Below are positions 44,494 to 54,769 of a stretch of DNA of 64,000 bases, piece after piece (positions within the stretch are counted from its first letter, which is position 1; every line of letters starts with the position of its first letter). A program made the position numbers and the translations under genes. Source of the stretch: Desulfoscipio gibsoniae DSM 7213. Its GTDB lineage: Bacteria > Bacillota > Desulfotomaculia > Desulfotomaculales > Desulfallaceae. The notes beneath the pieces were generated by a model. The model saw only the letters and a list, made by a program, of their open reading frames with translations. It had not been told where the DNA came from and made no database searches. Location of the stretch: assembly GCF_000233715.2 (NCBI RefSeq), contig NC_021184.1:2070001-2134000 (forward strand), written 5' to 3'.

Positions 44494-45789
44494 TTATCTT
44501 TTAATCTCCTTAAACACGCTGCAGGCTGCTTCGATGGTTTGGTCAATCTGCTCATCGGTATGGGCCAGGGACATAAAGGCAGCTTCAAACTGGGATGGTG
44601 CCAGGTAAACACCTTTTTGCAGCATGCCCGTAAAGAATTTGGCAAACTGTTCGGTATCGGATTTGGATGCCGATGTAAAATCGGTTACGGGCTCACTGGT
44701 AAAGAAGGTGCAAAGCATGGAAGCAACCCGATTAAAAATAAGCTCCAGTCCCGCGTCCGCGGCAGCTTGTCGCAGACCCTGCTCCAAACGGAGGGACTTT
44801 TGTTCCAGTGTATCATAAACGCCAGGCTGGCGCAGCAGCTGCAATGTGGCGATACCCGCCGTCACCGCCAGCGGGTTGCCTGACAGGGTACCAGCCTGGT
44901 AGACCGGTCCCGCCGGGGCCACCGAAGACATGATTTCCCTTTTGCCGCCATAGGCACCCACGGGCAACCCGCCACCGATTATTTTGCCCAGGCAGGTTAG
45001 GTCGGGCTTCACGTCATACAGCACCTGGGCGCCGCCGTAGGCCACCCGAAAGCCAGTCATTACCTCATCGATGATTAACAGTGCGCCGTATTGTTCGGTC
45101 AGACGGCGCAAGCCCGCCAGAAAGCCCGGTGCCGGGGGAATTACGCCCATATTGCCGGGCACCGGCTCCACGATCACTGCGGCGATATCTTCACCCGCCT
45201 GGCTAAAAATCTCTTGCAAGGTTGCCAGGTCGTTAAAGGGTGCGTTAATGGTATGTTCGGCTGTGCTGGCTGGAACCCCCGGACTGGTGGGTACACCCAG
45301 TGAAAGGGCACCGGACCCCGCCTTAATTAACAGGAAATCGGCGTGACCGTGGTAGCAGCCGGCAAACTTGACAATTTTATTGCGTTTGGTGTAACCCCGG
45401 GCCAGTCTGATGGCACTCATGGTGGCCTCGGTGCCCGAGTTCACCAGCCTGACCATGTCCATGGCCGGCAGGGCCTCAATAATCATTTTAGCCAGTACGG
45501 TTTCCAGCTCGGTTGGGGCACCGAAACTGGTTCCTATTTCCAGACAGTTCTGCAGTGCTTTAACAACCTCGGGGTGCCGGTGACCGAGAATCAGCGGCCC
45601 CCAGGAGCCTACGTAATCGATATATGTATTGCCGTCTACGTCGGTAAGCACAGCCCCTTCCCCTTTGGCTATAAATACCGGCGTACCCCCCACCGATTTA
45701 AATGCCCGCACCGGGCTGTTTACGCCGCCGGGGATATATCCGGCAGCCTCTTTATATAACTGCGCTGATTTGTTAAATCCATTATGCAT
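44494..45789 (-). CDS. hemL: Glutamate-1-semialdehyde 2,1-aminomutase HemL
   Basis: 431-residue PLP enzyme forming 5-aminolevulinate from glutamate-1-semialdehyde (C5 pathway). Motifs: [15 protein letters not shown] (about 21), [16 protein letters not shown] (about 115), [10 protein letters not shown] (about 238), and the PLP lysine in [17 protein letters not shown] (about 262). Last gene of the heme operon; HemA at 52680 makes its substrate. Confidence 0.97.
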   Translation of the reverse strand: MHNGFNKSAQLYKEAAGYIPGGVNSPVRAFKSVGGTPVFIAKGEGAVLTDVDGNTYIDYVGSWGPLILGHRHPEVVKALQNCLEIGTSFGAPTELETVLAKMIIEALPAMDMVRLVNSGTEATMSAIRLARGYTKRNKIVKFAGCYHGHADFLLIKAGSGALSLGVPTSPGVPASTAEHTINAPFNDLATLQEIFSQAGEDIAAVIVEPVPGNMGVIPPAPGFLAGLRRLTEQYGALLIIDEVMTGFRVAYGGAQVLYDVKPDLTCLGKIIGGGLPVGAYGGKREIMSSVAPAGPVYQAGTLSGNPLAVTAGIATLQLLRQPGVYDTLEQKSLRLEQGLRQAAADAGLELIFNRVASMLCTFFTSEPVTDFTSASKSDTEQFAKFFTGMLQKGVYLAPSQFEAAFMSLAHTDEQIDQTIEAACSVFKEIKR

Positions 45790-45829
45790 GGGATCACCGC
45801 CTTATAAAATTCGTAGCCAAATCCAGCAC

Positions 45830-46300
45830 CTAATCAATGAAATACTGCATGCTGCTCTTTTTGAGCTCGGTGGTGCTAAATAGCAGCATATAGTTAGTTA
45901 AACCTATTTTTGCTGCCATAGCAGCGGCCAGTTGCTCACACTGTTCCCGGGTATGCCCGTGTATAACTGTGAATAACGTGTATGGCCAGCCGGGCCGCCG
46001 AGGGCGCTGGTAACAATGGGTCACTTCGGGGAACCCGGCCAGCTGCCGGCCTGTAGTTTCCACCCGGTCTTCGGGCACATCCCAAACCACCATAGCATTA
46101 GCTGTGTATCCAAGCTTCTGGTGGCGCACAGCCGCCCCAAAGCGTCGAATAATACCATTACTTATCATTTCATTAATTTTATTCATTAATTCATTTTCTG
46201 TCAGACCAATCCTCCGGGCTATATCCAGATAAGGTCTGCTCACCAGGGGCAGTCCCTTTTGCAATTCCCTGACGATTTGTTTTTCCAGTTCAGTCAGCAT
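45830..46300 (-). CDS. ahbB: Siroheme decarboxylase subunit AhbB
   Basis: 156 residues of the Lrp/AsnC-like NirDLGH family. N-terminal helix-turn-helix-like region (about 5-55) and the diagnostic FPEVTHCYQRPRRPGWPY segment (about 90-107) that binds the substrate. With AhbA it decarboxylates siroheme to 12,18-didecarboxysiroheme, the first step of the alternative heme pathway. Overlaps the ahbA stop by 11 bases. Confidence 0.93.
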   Translation of the reverse strand: MLTELEKQIVRELQKGLPLVSRPYLDIARRIGLTENELMNKINEMISNGIIRRFGAAVRHQKLGYTANAMVVWDVPEDRVETTGRQLAGFPEVTHCYQRPRRPGWPYTLFTVIHGHTREQCEQLAAAMAAKIGLTNYMLLFSTTELKKSSMQYFID

Positions 46301-46763
46301 GCCGCACCTCGGAAAGGTTGAAGTTGACGCGCACTTTAAAAATATTGATGGCCGGCAGGTTTAATAAATCCTCCAGGCCGGTTTTTTGTTTTATTTCATT
46401 TAAAATACTATTGATTTGCTGTTCTGACTGGGCCAGCAAAGTAAACCACATATTGTAATGATGGTTGCGCAGGTAGTTATGGGTGACGCCCGGATAACTG
46501 TTGATTATTTGGGATACCCGGTCAACGTCTGCTTCGGGCACCCGTAAGGCAGAAAGGGTGCCTGTATAGCCAATTTTACGGGAATCAAACAGCCCGCCCA
46601 GCCGCCTGATAATACCGGTTTGCTGCAATCTTTTTATCCGGTCCAGCACTTCCTGCTCGCTGATTCCCAGCTGCTTGCCAATAGCTTCGTAAGGGCGCTG
46701 GGTTACTGGGAAGTTGGACTGAATAATCTGCAGAAGTTGCTTGTCGGTTTGATCAAAACTCAT
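46290..46763 (-). CDS. ahbA: Siroheme decarboxylase subunit AhbA
   Basis: 157 residues, paralogue of AhbB: IIRRLGGLFDSRKIGYTG (about 50-67) and GVTHNYLRNHHYNMWFTL (about 92-109), the AhbA version of the substrate-binding loop. Forms the heterodimeric siroheme decarboxylase. Three bases after the preceding radical-SAM gene. Confidence 0.93.
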   Translation of the reverse strand: MSFDQTDKQLLQIIQSNFPVTQRPYEAIGKQLGISEQEVLDRIKRLQQTGIIRRLGGLFDSRKIGYTGTLSALRVPEADVDRVSQIINSYPGVTHNYLRNHHYNMWFTLLAQSEQQINSILNEIKQKTGLEDLLNLPAINIFKVRVNFNLSEVRHAD

Positions 46764-46766
46764 GGG

Positions 46767-47759
46767 TTAGTATCCCTTTCTTCCATGATAAAGGCACCAG
46801 GGTTCTTCAGCCATGTAATCGCCGTGGTAATAATAAGCCCTTGCCCGACAACCGCCGCAGATTTTTTTATATTGGCAGGTGCCGCAGCCACCGCTGTATT
46901 CCATGGTGCGCAGTTTTTGTAACACTTCATTGTTGCGCCAAATGTCATCGAAGGGTACCTGGCGCACATTGCCCAGGGGTATATTAAGATAAGCACAGGG
47001 CTGTACATCACCCCGGGGGCTGATGATACAGTAGGCCGTACCGGCCAGGCACCCGCGGCTGAAACGCATATCAACACCCATTTGGCGGGCGATGCGCATG
47101 AACTGGGGGGCGCAAGTAGGTTTGAGCTCTATATCTACCTGACTTTGCTTGATCATGATCCGCTGCAGCAGTTGTTCGTACTGTTCGGCACGTAGTGTTT
47201 CGGTTTCAATATTTACCGCCCGGCCGGTAGGCACCATAAAGAAAATATGATGTCCACGGGCACCCAGGCTGACGGACAGATCGGTTAGATCTTCGATTTC
47301 GCCGCTATTCCACTCCAGCACTGTGGTGTGCACCTGAAAGGGCAGCCCAGCCTCCCGGCAGGACCGCATGCCATCCACTGCTCCCTGCCAGGCACCTGCC
47401 GAGGCCCTGAATTCATCATGCCTGGCCGGATCTGTGCTGTCCAGGCTGATGCCCACCGCCATGGCGCCCGCATCTTTTAGCCTGGCGGCAGCTTCTGGTG
47501 TGATCAATGTGCCATTAGACCCCAGCACGGGGCGCAGCCCGGTGCCTGCGGCGTATCGGATCAGTTCATAGATATCGTCCCGCATGAGCGGCTCTCCGCC
47601 GCTAAAAATCATTATTTTAAAGCCGGCCCTGGCTATTTCGTTAATCAGCTTTTTACCTCCTGAGGTGTCAAGCTCTTCCTCCGCCCGGGCTCCTGAATCC
47701 CGGTAGCAGTGCTTGCAGTACAGGTTACAGGCGTTGGTGGTGTTCCATGATACCAGCAT
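46767..47759 (-). CDS. ahbD: Radical SAM heme synthase AhbD
   Basis: 330 residues. Radical SAM cluster CNLYCKHC (about 12-19) near the N-terminus, FSGGEPLMR (about 54), and a C-terminal SPASM-like region with CGTCQYKKICGGCRAR (about 295-310) for an auxiliary cluster. By operon content and its short N-terminus it should be AhbD, which oxidatively decarboxylates Fe-coproporphyrin III to heme. The other radical SAM gene at 48761 has the AhbC-type N-terminus. Assignment AhbD versus AhbC is by these features, not by experiment. Confidence 0.85.
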   Translation of the reverse strand: MLVSWNTTNACNLYCKHCYRDSGARAEEELDTSGGKKLINEIARAGFKIMIFSGGEPLMRDDIYELIRYAAGTGLRPVLGSNGTLITPEAAARLKDAGAMAVGISLDSTDPARHDEFRASAGAWQGAVDGMRSCREAGLPFQVHTTVLEWNSGEIEDLTDLSVSLGARGHHIFFMVPTGRAVNIETETLRAEQYEQLLQRIMIKQSQVDIELKPTCAPQFMRIARQMGVDMRFSRGCLAGTAYCIISPRGDVQPCAYLNIPLGNVRQVPFDDIWRNNEVLQKLRTMEYSGGCGTCQYKKICGGCRARAYYYHGDYMAEEPWCLYHGRKGY

Positions 47760-47775
47760 GCTGCTCCGTTCCTTT

Positions 47776-48756
47776 CTATATATCCTCGTTTAACCAGTGT
47801 GCCACGTCCGGGGCATGGTAAGTAATGATAATATTTGCACCAGCCCTTTTTAGACCGGTCAGCAGCTCCAGGGTGGTTTGACGCTCATCAATCCAGCCCA
47901 GGCTTGCGGCGGCTTTAATCATTGAGTATTCGCCGCTGACGTTGTAGGCCGCCAGCGGGCCATCAAAATTCCTCCGCACTGCAGCGATAACATCCATATA
48001 AGCCATGGCGGGCTTAACGATAATCATATCGGCGCCCTCGGCGATATCTTGCTCTGCCTCACGCAGAGCCTCCCTGATGTTGGGCGGGTCCATCTGGTAT
48101 GTTTTGCGGTCGCCGAACTGCGGGGCTGAGCCGGCTGCTTCCCGAAACGGACCGTAAAAGGCTGAAGCGTATTTAACACTGTAAGACATGATGGGAATAT
48201 TCGCAAATCCCCGCTCATCCAGCGCCTCCCTGATGGCCTTCACCCTCCCGTCCATCATATCGGATGGCGCCACAATGTCCGCGCCGCTTTGGGCATGGGA
48301 AACAGCGGTACGGGCCAGCAGCTCCAAGGTGGGGTCGTTTAAAACTTTACCCTCATGTACAATGCCACAGTGGCCGTGGTCGGTGTATTCGCACAGACAA
48401 ACGTCTGTAATGACCAATAGCTCGGGGAACTTATCTTTAATCGCCCGCACTGCCTGTTGGATAATACCGTTAGCAGCGTAAGCACCGCTGCCCACAGCAT
48501 CCTTGTTGTCCGGAATGCCGAACAGAAGTATCCCCGGAATGCCCAAATCCTGCACTAAAGACACCTCGGCCAGCAGCCGGTCGATGGATAAATTATATAC
48601 ACCGGGCATGGACTTCACCGGCTTTTGCACATCCCGTCCGCCGGTAACAAAAATAGGATAAATCAAATCATCCACCCGCAGGTGGTTTTCCCTGACCAGA
48701 CGCCGCATATTGGCGCTGGAGCGCAGGCGGCGCGGTCTCGCGACTGGATAATACAT
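47776..48756 (-). CDS. hemB: Delta-aminolevulinic acid dehydratase HemB
   Basis: 326 residues from ATG 48756 ([12 protein letters not shown]), 10 bases after GGAGG and 4 bases after the ahbC stop; the open frame extends 342 bases upstream but there overlaps ahbC. Motifs: [25 protein letters not shown] metal-binding cysteine segment (about 118-132), SDMMDGRV, and the two active-site lysine regions [13 protein letters not shown] and [12 protein letters not shown]. Condenses two 5-aminolevulinates to porphobilinogen. Confidence 0.96.
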   Translation of the reverse strand: MYYPVARPRRLRSSANMRRLVRENHLRVDDLIYPIFVTGGRDVQKPVKSMPGVYNLSIDRLLAEVSLVQDLGIPGILLFGIPDNKDAVGSGAYAANGIIQQAVRAIKDKFPELLVITDVCLCEYTDHGHCGIVHEGKVLNDPTLELLARTAVSHAQSGADIVAPSDMMDGRVKAIREALDERGFANIPIMSYSVKYASAFYGPFREAAGSAPQFGDRKTYQMDPPNIREALREAEQDIAEGADMIIVKPAMAYMDVIAAVRRNFDGPLAAYNVSGEYSMIKAAASLGWIDERQTTLELLTGLKRAGANIIITYHAPDVAHWLNEDI

Positions 48757-48760
48757 AGTA

Positions 48761-49957
48761 TTACCTCCTGTCATATGCCCGGCCGGCAGTGCCGGTTTCC
48801 TCATCCGTGAGGTAGCAGGCGGGGTCGGGAGCCCAAAAATCGCCGTATACCGCCTCGGCCCGGGTTCTGAAATTACCATTGCACATATTAAGCCAGCGGC
48901 AGTTGGCGCAGCGTCCTTTGAGCAGTGGCTTACGTTCCTTGAGACCATGCATGATAGGGTGGCCTGGATTTTGCCAGATTTCCCTGAAGGATTTTTCCCG
49001 GACATTACCCAGCAGGTGCTGGCGTGTGAATTGATCGGGATAGATATTGCCAAACCAGTCCACTGCTCCGATTGCAATGCCCGAGCGGTTGCCGCCATTG
49101 GCTGTCAGAAGCTGTCTGGCTCGCTCAGCCCGGTCCGGGTCTGTATTTTGTAAAGTTAAGTAAATATAGACGCCGTCGGCGTGGTTGTCCACCGTAAGTA
49201 TTTCCTTATCCAAACCACGGCGGTGGTAGTCTATTGTACGTTCCATGATCAAATCCATGGCCTGCCTGGTTTGGTTGTGGCTCACATCTTCATGGAGCAT
49301 TTTGCTGCCCCGGCCGCTGTACACCAGGTGATAAAAACATACCCGGGGTATATCCTCGTCCTCAATTAAATTAAATATAGCCGGCAGCTGGTCAAGGTTA
49401 TGGCGGTTAATGGTAAAGCGTAATCCCACTCTCTGTCCGATGGACCGGCAGGCACGGATACCGCTTAATGCAGCATCAAATGCTCCTTTTCGTCCCCGGA
49501 AGCGGTCGTTGCTGTCACCAATGCCGTCCAGGCTGATCCCAACGTAGCTGATCCCCACCTCTTTAATTTGGCCGGCCACCTCAGGGGTGATTAATGTACC
49601 GTTGGTGGAAAGGGTACAGCGGATGTTTTTGCTGCGGGCGTAATCAGCCAGTTCAAAAAAGTCCCGGCGTAGTAGAGGCTCACCCCCGGAAAAAAGAATT
49701 ACAGGCACATTAAAGGATGCCAGATCATCAATGAATTTTTTAGCTTCTATGGTGCTGAGCTCATTCTCATAAACGCGGTCGTCGGAGTTGGAATAACAGT
49801 GCAGGCATCTTAAATTGCAGGTACGGGTTGTATTCCAGACCACCACTGGTCCATGCCCGGCCGTTGTGCCATCCCGCTGGCAGCCTGCATCTTGTTTGTA
49901 GCGCAGTGAATCTCCGTAATATTTTGCTCCGCAAAGCAATCTGCTTACGCTGATCAT
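48761..49957 (-). CDS. ahbC: 12,18-didecarboxysiroheme deacetylase AhbC (radical SAM)
   Basis: 398 residues. The [20 protein letters not shown]-type start is characteristic of AhbC/NirJ proteins, followed by CNLRCLHC (about 46-53), FSGGEPLLR (about 88) and a SPASM region with [20 protein letters not shown] (about 352-371). Removes the acetate side chains to give Fe-coproporphyrin III. Lies between cobA-hemD and hemB; hemB follows after 4 bases. Confidence 0.87.
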   Translation of the reverse strand: MISVSRLLCGAKYYGDSLRYKQDAGCQRDGTTAGHGPVVVWNTTRTCNLRCLHCYSNSDDRVYENELSTIEAKKFIDDLASFNVPVILFSGGEPLLRRDFFELADYARSKNIRCTLSTNGTLITPEVAGQIKEVGISYVGISLDGIGDSNDRFRGRKGAFDAALSGIRACRSIGQRVGLRFTINRHNLDQLPAIFNLIEDEDIPRVCFYHLVYSGRGSKMLHEDVSHNQTRQAMDLIMERTIDYHRRGLDKEILTVDNHADGVYIYLTLQNTDPDRAERARQLLTANGGNRSGIAIGAVDWFGNIYPDQFTRQHLLGNVREKSFREIWQNPGHPIMHGLKERKPLLKGRCANCRWLNMCNGNFRTRAEAVYGDFWAPDPACYLTDEETGTAGRAYDRR

Positions 49958-50094
49958 AATTTTCTCCTCTGTAAGGGTCGGCTTAATGTACCTTCGGGTT
50001 TGCCCTTTTAGATATTATAAACTCAAATGCCGGTCTGAAAAGCCTGGTAGGTGACAGTTGAGTGCTAGGCAATGTTTATTACACGGTATTGGTT

Positions 50095-51627
50095 TTAGCT
50101 TGTGGAAACGAAATAATTTAATATAGCTTGCAATAGCCCATTGATGGTATATTCCTTTGCCTCAATATGTACCGGAAGGCCCAGTTCCCGGGCCGTGCCG
50201 GCGGTGATGGGTCCGATGCAGGCCACCAGGGCATTGCCAACCAGCCGGGCAGGGTCCGCTGCTTCCAGCAGAGTGACAAAATTGCGCACTGTTGATGAAC
50301 TGGTGAAGGTGATTATATCTATGGCCCCATTGCCCAACATATCCCGAACAGTCCCCGCGCTGCCGGCTCCCAGCACAGTGCGGTAGGCGGTGACTTCATC
50401 CACCCTGGCACCCAGGCGGGACAATGCTTCAGGCAGTATTTTCCTGGCAATATCGGCCCTGGGCAGCAGTACCCGGTCGCCGGTCGATATCTTGTTCCGT
50501 AGTCCTTCAATGATAGCCTCAGCCCGGTATTCCGTGGGTATGTAGGTCACCCGCAGGGCAAATCTTTGCAATGCTTTACCGGTTTGAGGACCGATGGCAC
50601 ATAATTTCAAACCTTTCAAATCTCGGATATCACCGTTTAGCCGGCGCAGTGTATCAAAGAAATAGTTTACCCCATTTACACTGGTAAAAATTACCCAGCT
50701 GTATTCATCCAGGCGAGCCAGTGCGTTTTCCAGGGGTGTATTATCCTCAGGCGCGGCGATGGCTATAGTGGGAAACTCCACTGGCTCGCCGCCCAGCATT
50801 TCAATGGCCCGGGACAGGTTACTGGCCTGTTCCCGGGAGCGGGTAACCAGTACTCTTTTGCCGAAGAGGGGTTTATTCTCAAACCATTTCAATTTATCCC
50901 GCAGCTGCACTACTTCACCTACGATGATGATGGCCGGGTTTTTAAAGCCCTGCTCTTTCGCCAGACGGGCAATATTATCGAGGCTGCCCACCAGCGTTGT
51001 TTGTTCCGGGCGAGTGCCCCAGCGGATAAGCGCCACGGGGGTTTGAGGGTCTCTGCCGTGCTCCATAAGTTTTTGTGCAATACCCGGTAAATTGCCCATG
51101 CCCATTAAGAATATTAAAGTGCCTACTCCTGTGGCAATCTTGGACCACTGGATGCTGGATGTTTCTTTAGTAGGGTCTTCATTGCCTGTGATAATGGCCA
51201 AGGTAGAAGTAAAGTCCCGGTGGGTCACGGGTATGCCGGCGTAGGCCGGTACAGCAATGGCCGAAGTGATGCCGGGTATTATTTCAAAGGGGATATCATG
51301 ACGTACTAACTCTTCGGCCTCCTCGCCGCCACGTCCAAAGACAAAGGGGTCTCCTCCCTTTAACCTGGCCACGGTCAATCCCTGTAATGCCTTTTCCACC
51401 AGCAGCTGATTTATTTCCTCCTGGGTCAGGGTATGCCGGTCAGGTTGTTTGCCCACAAAGATACATTCCGCGTCCGCCCGGCGCTGATCCAGTAGTCGAG
51501 GCCCGGCCAGACGGTCATAAACAATCACGTCGGCCTGCCTGATGCATTCCAATCCCTTAACAGTAAGCAGTCCCGGGTCGCCAGGCCCGGCACCGATAAG
51601 ATACACCGTTCCCTTATTATTTGTCAT
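50095..51627 (-). CDS. CobA-HemD fusion: uroporphyrinogen-III methyltransferase/synthase
   Basis: 510 residues from ATG 51627 (MTNNKGTVYLIG); this start overlaps the hemC stop by 11 bases. N-terminal SUMT domain (about 1-250) has YLIGAGPGDPGLLT, the VARLKGGDPFVFGRGGEE motif (about 79) and PGITSAIAVPAYAGIPVTHR. C-terminal HemD domain (about 258-510) has VLVTRSREQASNL and FTSSSTVRNF. One protein therefore makes uroporphyrinogen III and methylates it to precorrin-2, committing the pathway to siroheme and cobalamin. The fusion is common in Firmicutes. Confidence 0.95.
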   Translation of the reverse strand: MTNNKGTVYLIGAGPGDPGLLTVKGLECIRQADVIVYDRLAGPRLLDQRRADAECIFVGKQPDRHTLTQEEINQLLVEKALQGLTVARLKGGDPFVFGRGGEEAEELVRHDIPFEIIPGITSAIAVPAYAGIPVTHRDFTSTLAIITGNEDPTKETSSIQWSKIATGVGTLIFLMGMGNLPGIAQKLMEHGRDPQTPVALIRWGTRPEQTTLVGSLDNIARLAKEQGFKNPAIIIVGEVVQLRDKLKWFENKPLFGKRVLVTRSREQASNLSRAIEMLGGEPVEFPTIAIAAPEDNTPLENALARLDEYSWVIFTSVNGVNYFFDTLRRLNGDIRDLKGLKLCAIGPQTGKALQRFALRVTYIPTEYRAEAIIEGLRNKISTGDRVLLPRADIARKILPEALSRLGARVDEVTAYRTVLGAGSAGTVRDMLGNGAIDIITFTSSSTVRNFVTLLEAADPARLVGNALVACIGPITAGTARELGLPVHIEAKEYTINGLLQAILNYFVSTS

Positions 51628-52561
51628 GGAAACCAAACTCCTGTCTTGCTTGCTGTAATATTTTTTCCGCACCGCGGTCAATCAGTACTTCCGCCAACTG
51701 GATGCCCAACTGCCGGGCATCTAACACCGGCCCCGTCACGTTGTGGCGCAGGGCTATTTGGCCGTGCAAATTAATCACCGCTCCCTCCAGGTTTAGCACA
51801 TCACCCTGTACCTGGCCGTAAGCACCGATGGGCACCTGGCAGCCGCCTTCCAGCCTTTTCATAAAAGCCCTTTCAGCTTCAATAGCCGACCGGGACGTTT
51901 CGTGATCAAGGGAAGCTAAAATATCCCGTGTAGCGAGGTCGCTGCTGTTAATTTCCACACCGACTGAACCCTGCCCCACAGCTGGCAGGCAGATGTCAAA
52001 GGGAATTAACTGGGTGATCATCTCTTCGTAACCCATGCGCTTAATACCGGCATAGGCCAGTACAATGCCATCCAGTTCCAGTTCCTTGAATTTGCGCAGC
52101 CGGGTGTTTAAGTTGCCGCGTATATCCACCATTTGCAGATCAGGACGGTAGTGCAGCAACTGGGCGCGGCGCCTTAAACTGCTGGTGCCGATGCGGGCAC
52201 CTTTTTTTAAATCCGCCAATTGGATGTCGTCCCTTGATATTAAAACATCGCCGGGGTATTCCCTCTGACAAACCGCCCCAATGGACAGCCCGTCAGGCAG
52301 TGTTGTAGGCAGGTCTTTCATGCTGTGCACAGCCATGTTGATTTCCCCGTTTAGTAAGGCTAATTCAAGCTCTTTGGTGAAAAGTCCTTTGTCGCCAATT
52401 TTAGCCAATGCCACATCCAAAATGTTGTCGCCCTTGGTTTTCATGCCACGTATATGAAAACTACGATCCGGATGGGCCTGCCGCAGCGCGTCCGCCACCC
52501 AATGGGCCTGCCACATAGCCAGGTCACTATCCCTGGACCCGATATTTACTTGGTTTACCAT
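51617..52561 (-). CDS. hemC: Porphobilinogen deaminase HemC
   Basis: 314 residues from ATG 52561 (MVNQVNIGSRDSDLAMWQ) behind GGAGG; the frame is open 21 bases further. Family motifs: GSRDSDLA, AVHSMKDLPT (about 78), RIGTSSLRRRAQL (about 126) and the dipyrromethane cofactor cysteine in RLEGGCQVPIGAYG (about 236-249). Polymerises four porphobilinogens to hydroxymethylbilane for the HemD domain of the next gene. Confidence 0.96.
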   Translation of the reverse strand: MVNQVNIGSRDSDLAMWQAHWVADALRQAHPDRSFHIRGMKTKGDNILDVALAKIGDKGLFTKELELALLNGEINMAVHSMKDLPTTLPDGLSIGAVCQREYPGDVLISRDDIQLADLKKGARIGTSSLRRRAQLLHYRPDLQMVDIRGNLNTRLRKFKELELDGIVLAYAGIKRMGYEEMITQLIPFDICLPAVGQGSVGVEINSSDLATRDILASLDHETSRSAIEAERAFMKRLEGGCQVPIGAYGQVQGDVLNLEGAVINLHGQIALRHNVTGPVLDARQLGIQLAEVLIDRGAEKILQQARQEFGFHDK

Positions 52562-52679
52562 CTTGGCCTCCGATACGAACAATTTGCCTTATGGCACAGG
52601 ATACCCATATTTGTCTTAAAAATTTCGGGTGTGACCCTGTTTGCGCCCGCACCCGATACATGTACTGTCTATTTTATAT

Positions 52680-54044
52680 TTAATGCTGGCCAGAGGCCCG
52701 AACTGCCAGTTCCGACTGCTGATCATGTTCATCCGCTCTGGCCGCCTGAACTGCGGCGGTACGCTTGTCCGGCGCACCCAAATCTTCAAGGCGGAATAAC
52801 TTTTCCAGAGCCTCTTGAAAAACCGGGCCTTGCTCTGTAAGTGCGTATTCTTTTAACCTGGTCACGGGTGTGTGTAATAATTGATTAACGATGGTATTGG
52901 CCATTGATCCGATTACCTTGCGATCATGTTCGGAGATCTGACCCAGCCTGCCCAGGGCCCTGGCCAGTTCCCGCTGCTTTATTTCTTCGCCATGTTTTTT
53001 CAGCGTAGTAATGGTTGGTATCACATACTGCACCCCTTGCCAGCGGGCAAACTCCTCGACTACTTCTTCAATAATTGTTTCCGCCATGATAGCGGCCCGT
53101 TTGCGTTCCATGAGGTTACTGTCTACCACGTTCTGTAAATCATCAATATCGTAAAGTTTAATACCGGGCAGTTTACCTACGGCCGGGTCAATATCCCGGG
53201 GCACCGCAATATCAATCATCATAATTTTTTTGCCTGTTTTTTCGGCCAGCACCCCACGCACTTCGGAGGCCCGAACCACGTAATGGGTTGCGGCGGTGCA
53301 GCTGATTACTATATCAGCCGCTTCCAGGTAATGATGCAATTCATTGAACTTAACGGCCCGGCCGCCGAACTGGCGGGCCAGGCACTCGGCCCGGTCATAA
53401 GAGCGGTTGGAAACGATGACCCCCGACACGCCGTTGGCCACCAAGTGTTTGGCTGTTAATTCACTCATTTTACCGGCCCCAATAACCAGCACTGACCGGC
53501 CGGTGAGGTCGTGAAAAATCTGCTTGGCCAGTTCTACCGCGGCATAGCTGATGGAAACGGCATGCTGGTCGATGCCCGTTTCGGAACGGGCCCTCTTGCC
53601 TACCGTGATGGCATGCTTAAATAAAGTATTGATGACCTTATCGGTGGCGTTGTGTTTTTGGGCCAGTTGGTAGGCAGTTCTAACCTGACCTAGAATCTGG
53701 GTTTCACCCAACAGCATGGAATCAAGTCCAGCCGCTACCCGAAAAAGGTGACGGGCAGTATTATGCTGGGTAAAAGCATAGGTGTATTTTTTAATCATGG
53801 CGGCTTCAACGCCCGACTTATGCTGTAAAAAACTCCTAATAGTCTCGATGCCGCTTTCGGCATCGGTGACATGGGCGTATATTTCAGTCCGGTTGCAGGT
53901 GGAAATAATTACGCAGCCCAGAACCACAGGCTGGTCAAGCAGCTTGGCCAGGGCCTCCGGCAACGAGTTGTCAGAAAAGGAAAGTTTCTCCCTGATTTCC
54001 ACCGGAGCAGTCTTATGGTTGACACCGATCGATATGACAGACAT
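52680..54044 (-). CDS. hemA: Glutamyl-tRNA reductase HemA
   Basis: 454 residues: N-terminal catalytic domain with GVNHKTAPVEIREKLSF and active-site cysteine in STCNRTEIYAH (about 48-58); NADPH domain with VIGAGKMSELTAKHL (about 184); C-terminal dimerisation helices. The last 25 residues form a short extension rich in charged residues. First committed enzyme of tetrapyrrole synthesis from Glu-tRNA. Start overlaps sirC by 32 bases. Confidence 0.96.
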   Translation of the reverse strand: MSVISIGVNHKTAPVEIREKLSFSDNSLPEALAKLLDQPVVLGCVIISTCNRTEIYAHVTDAESGIETIRSFLQHKSGVEAAMIKKYTYAFTQHNTARHLFRVAAGLDSMLLGETQILGQVRTAYQLAQKHNATDKVINTLFKHAITVGKRARSETGIDQHAVSISYAAVELAKQIFHDLTGRSVLVIGAGKMSELTAKHLVANGVSGVIVSNRSYDRAECLARQFGGRAVKFNELHHYLEAADIVISCTAATHYVVRASEVRGVLAEKTGKKIMMIDIAVPRDIDPAVGKLPGIKLYDIDDLQNVVDSNLMERKRAAIMAETIIEEVVEEFARWQGVQYVIPTITTLKKHGEEIKQRELARALGRLGQISEHDRKVIGSMANTIVNQLLHTPVTRLKEYALTEQGPVFQEALEKLFRLEDLGAPDKRTAAVQAARADEHDQQSELAVRASGQH

Positions 54045-54666
54045 TATTTACCCGCTCCTTTGCTTTCTCTAAATCCCCCTGCTTGACCATAAGAAAGGTA
54101 GTTTCGTCCACTAAATCCTTCAATATCTGTTCCCGCCGGGCCGGATCCCGCACTTGCTCCTGCACCTGCTTGCGTACCATGCCCAGAAATTTATTAAATT
54201 CTGAAAAGGCCGGCCCGAACTCGTGCTCCAGCCTCTGGCGTATTATCTTGGCCAGCTTGGGACTGCTGCCTCCTGTGGAAATGGCCAGTTTAAGCGAGCC
54301 CCGGTGTACCACAGAGGGTACAAAAAAATTACAGCGGGGCGGGTCATCTACTACATTAACCATTATATTATTTTTCATGCAATCCCCGGCCACGGCGTGG
54401 TTTGTGGCATCGTCGTCAGTGGCACTAATCACCAGGAAAGTGTTGACTAAATCGCTTGCTTGATAGTAACCTCGACGGTGCATAATCAGCCCACGATTCA
54501 CCATATCCTGCAGACCGGCGGTTAACCGGGGACTAATTACAAGTATTTGAGCACCGCAGCGGGCCAGGGCATTTACCTTGCGCTCGGCCACTTTACCGCC
54601 GCCCACCACCAAACACTTTTTATCTTTAAGATTGAGAAATATGGGGTAAAGCTCCAAATAAATCAC
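54013..54666 (-). CDS. Precorrin-2 dehydrogenase (SirC/Met8-type)
   Basis: 217 residues: NAD-binding VVGGGKVAERKVNAL (about 20-34), SATDDDATNHAV (about 83), and the dimerisation domain starting at FVPSVVHRGSLKLAISTGGSSPKLAK (about 116-141). Oxidises precorrin-2 to sirohydrochlorin. The family sometimes also chelates iron (Met8p, CysG), which would matter here because no SirB/CbiK is encoded in the cluster. First gene of the heme operon. Confidence 0.92.
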   Translation of the reverse strand: MIYLELYPIFLNLKDKKCLVVGGGKVAERKVNALARCGAQILVISPRLTAGLQDMVNRGLIMHRRGYYQASDLVNTFLVISATDDDATNHAVAGDCMKNNIMVNVVDDPPRCNFFVPSVVHRGSLKLAISTGGSSPKLAKIIRQRLEHEFGPAFSEFNKFLGMVRKQVQEQVRDPARREQILKDLVDETTFLMVKQGDLEKAKERVNNVCHIDRCQP

Positions 54667-54769
54667 TCCGGTTGCATTGTTAAATTCTAACTGCCCATTT
54701 GTCTTTAATAACCTGAATTAATAGACTTAGTATGCCTTATGCGGTCATGTTTTGCCGAGGCAAATAATG

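Noticed and set aside
48757-49098. N-terminal extension of hemB
   Set aside because: It is the out-of-frame 3' part of ahbC; ATG 48756 has GGAGG and the family N-terminus.
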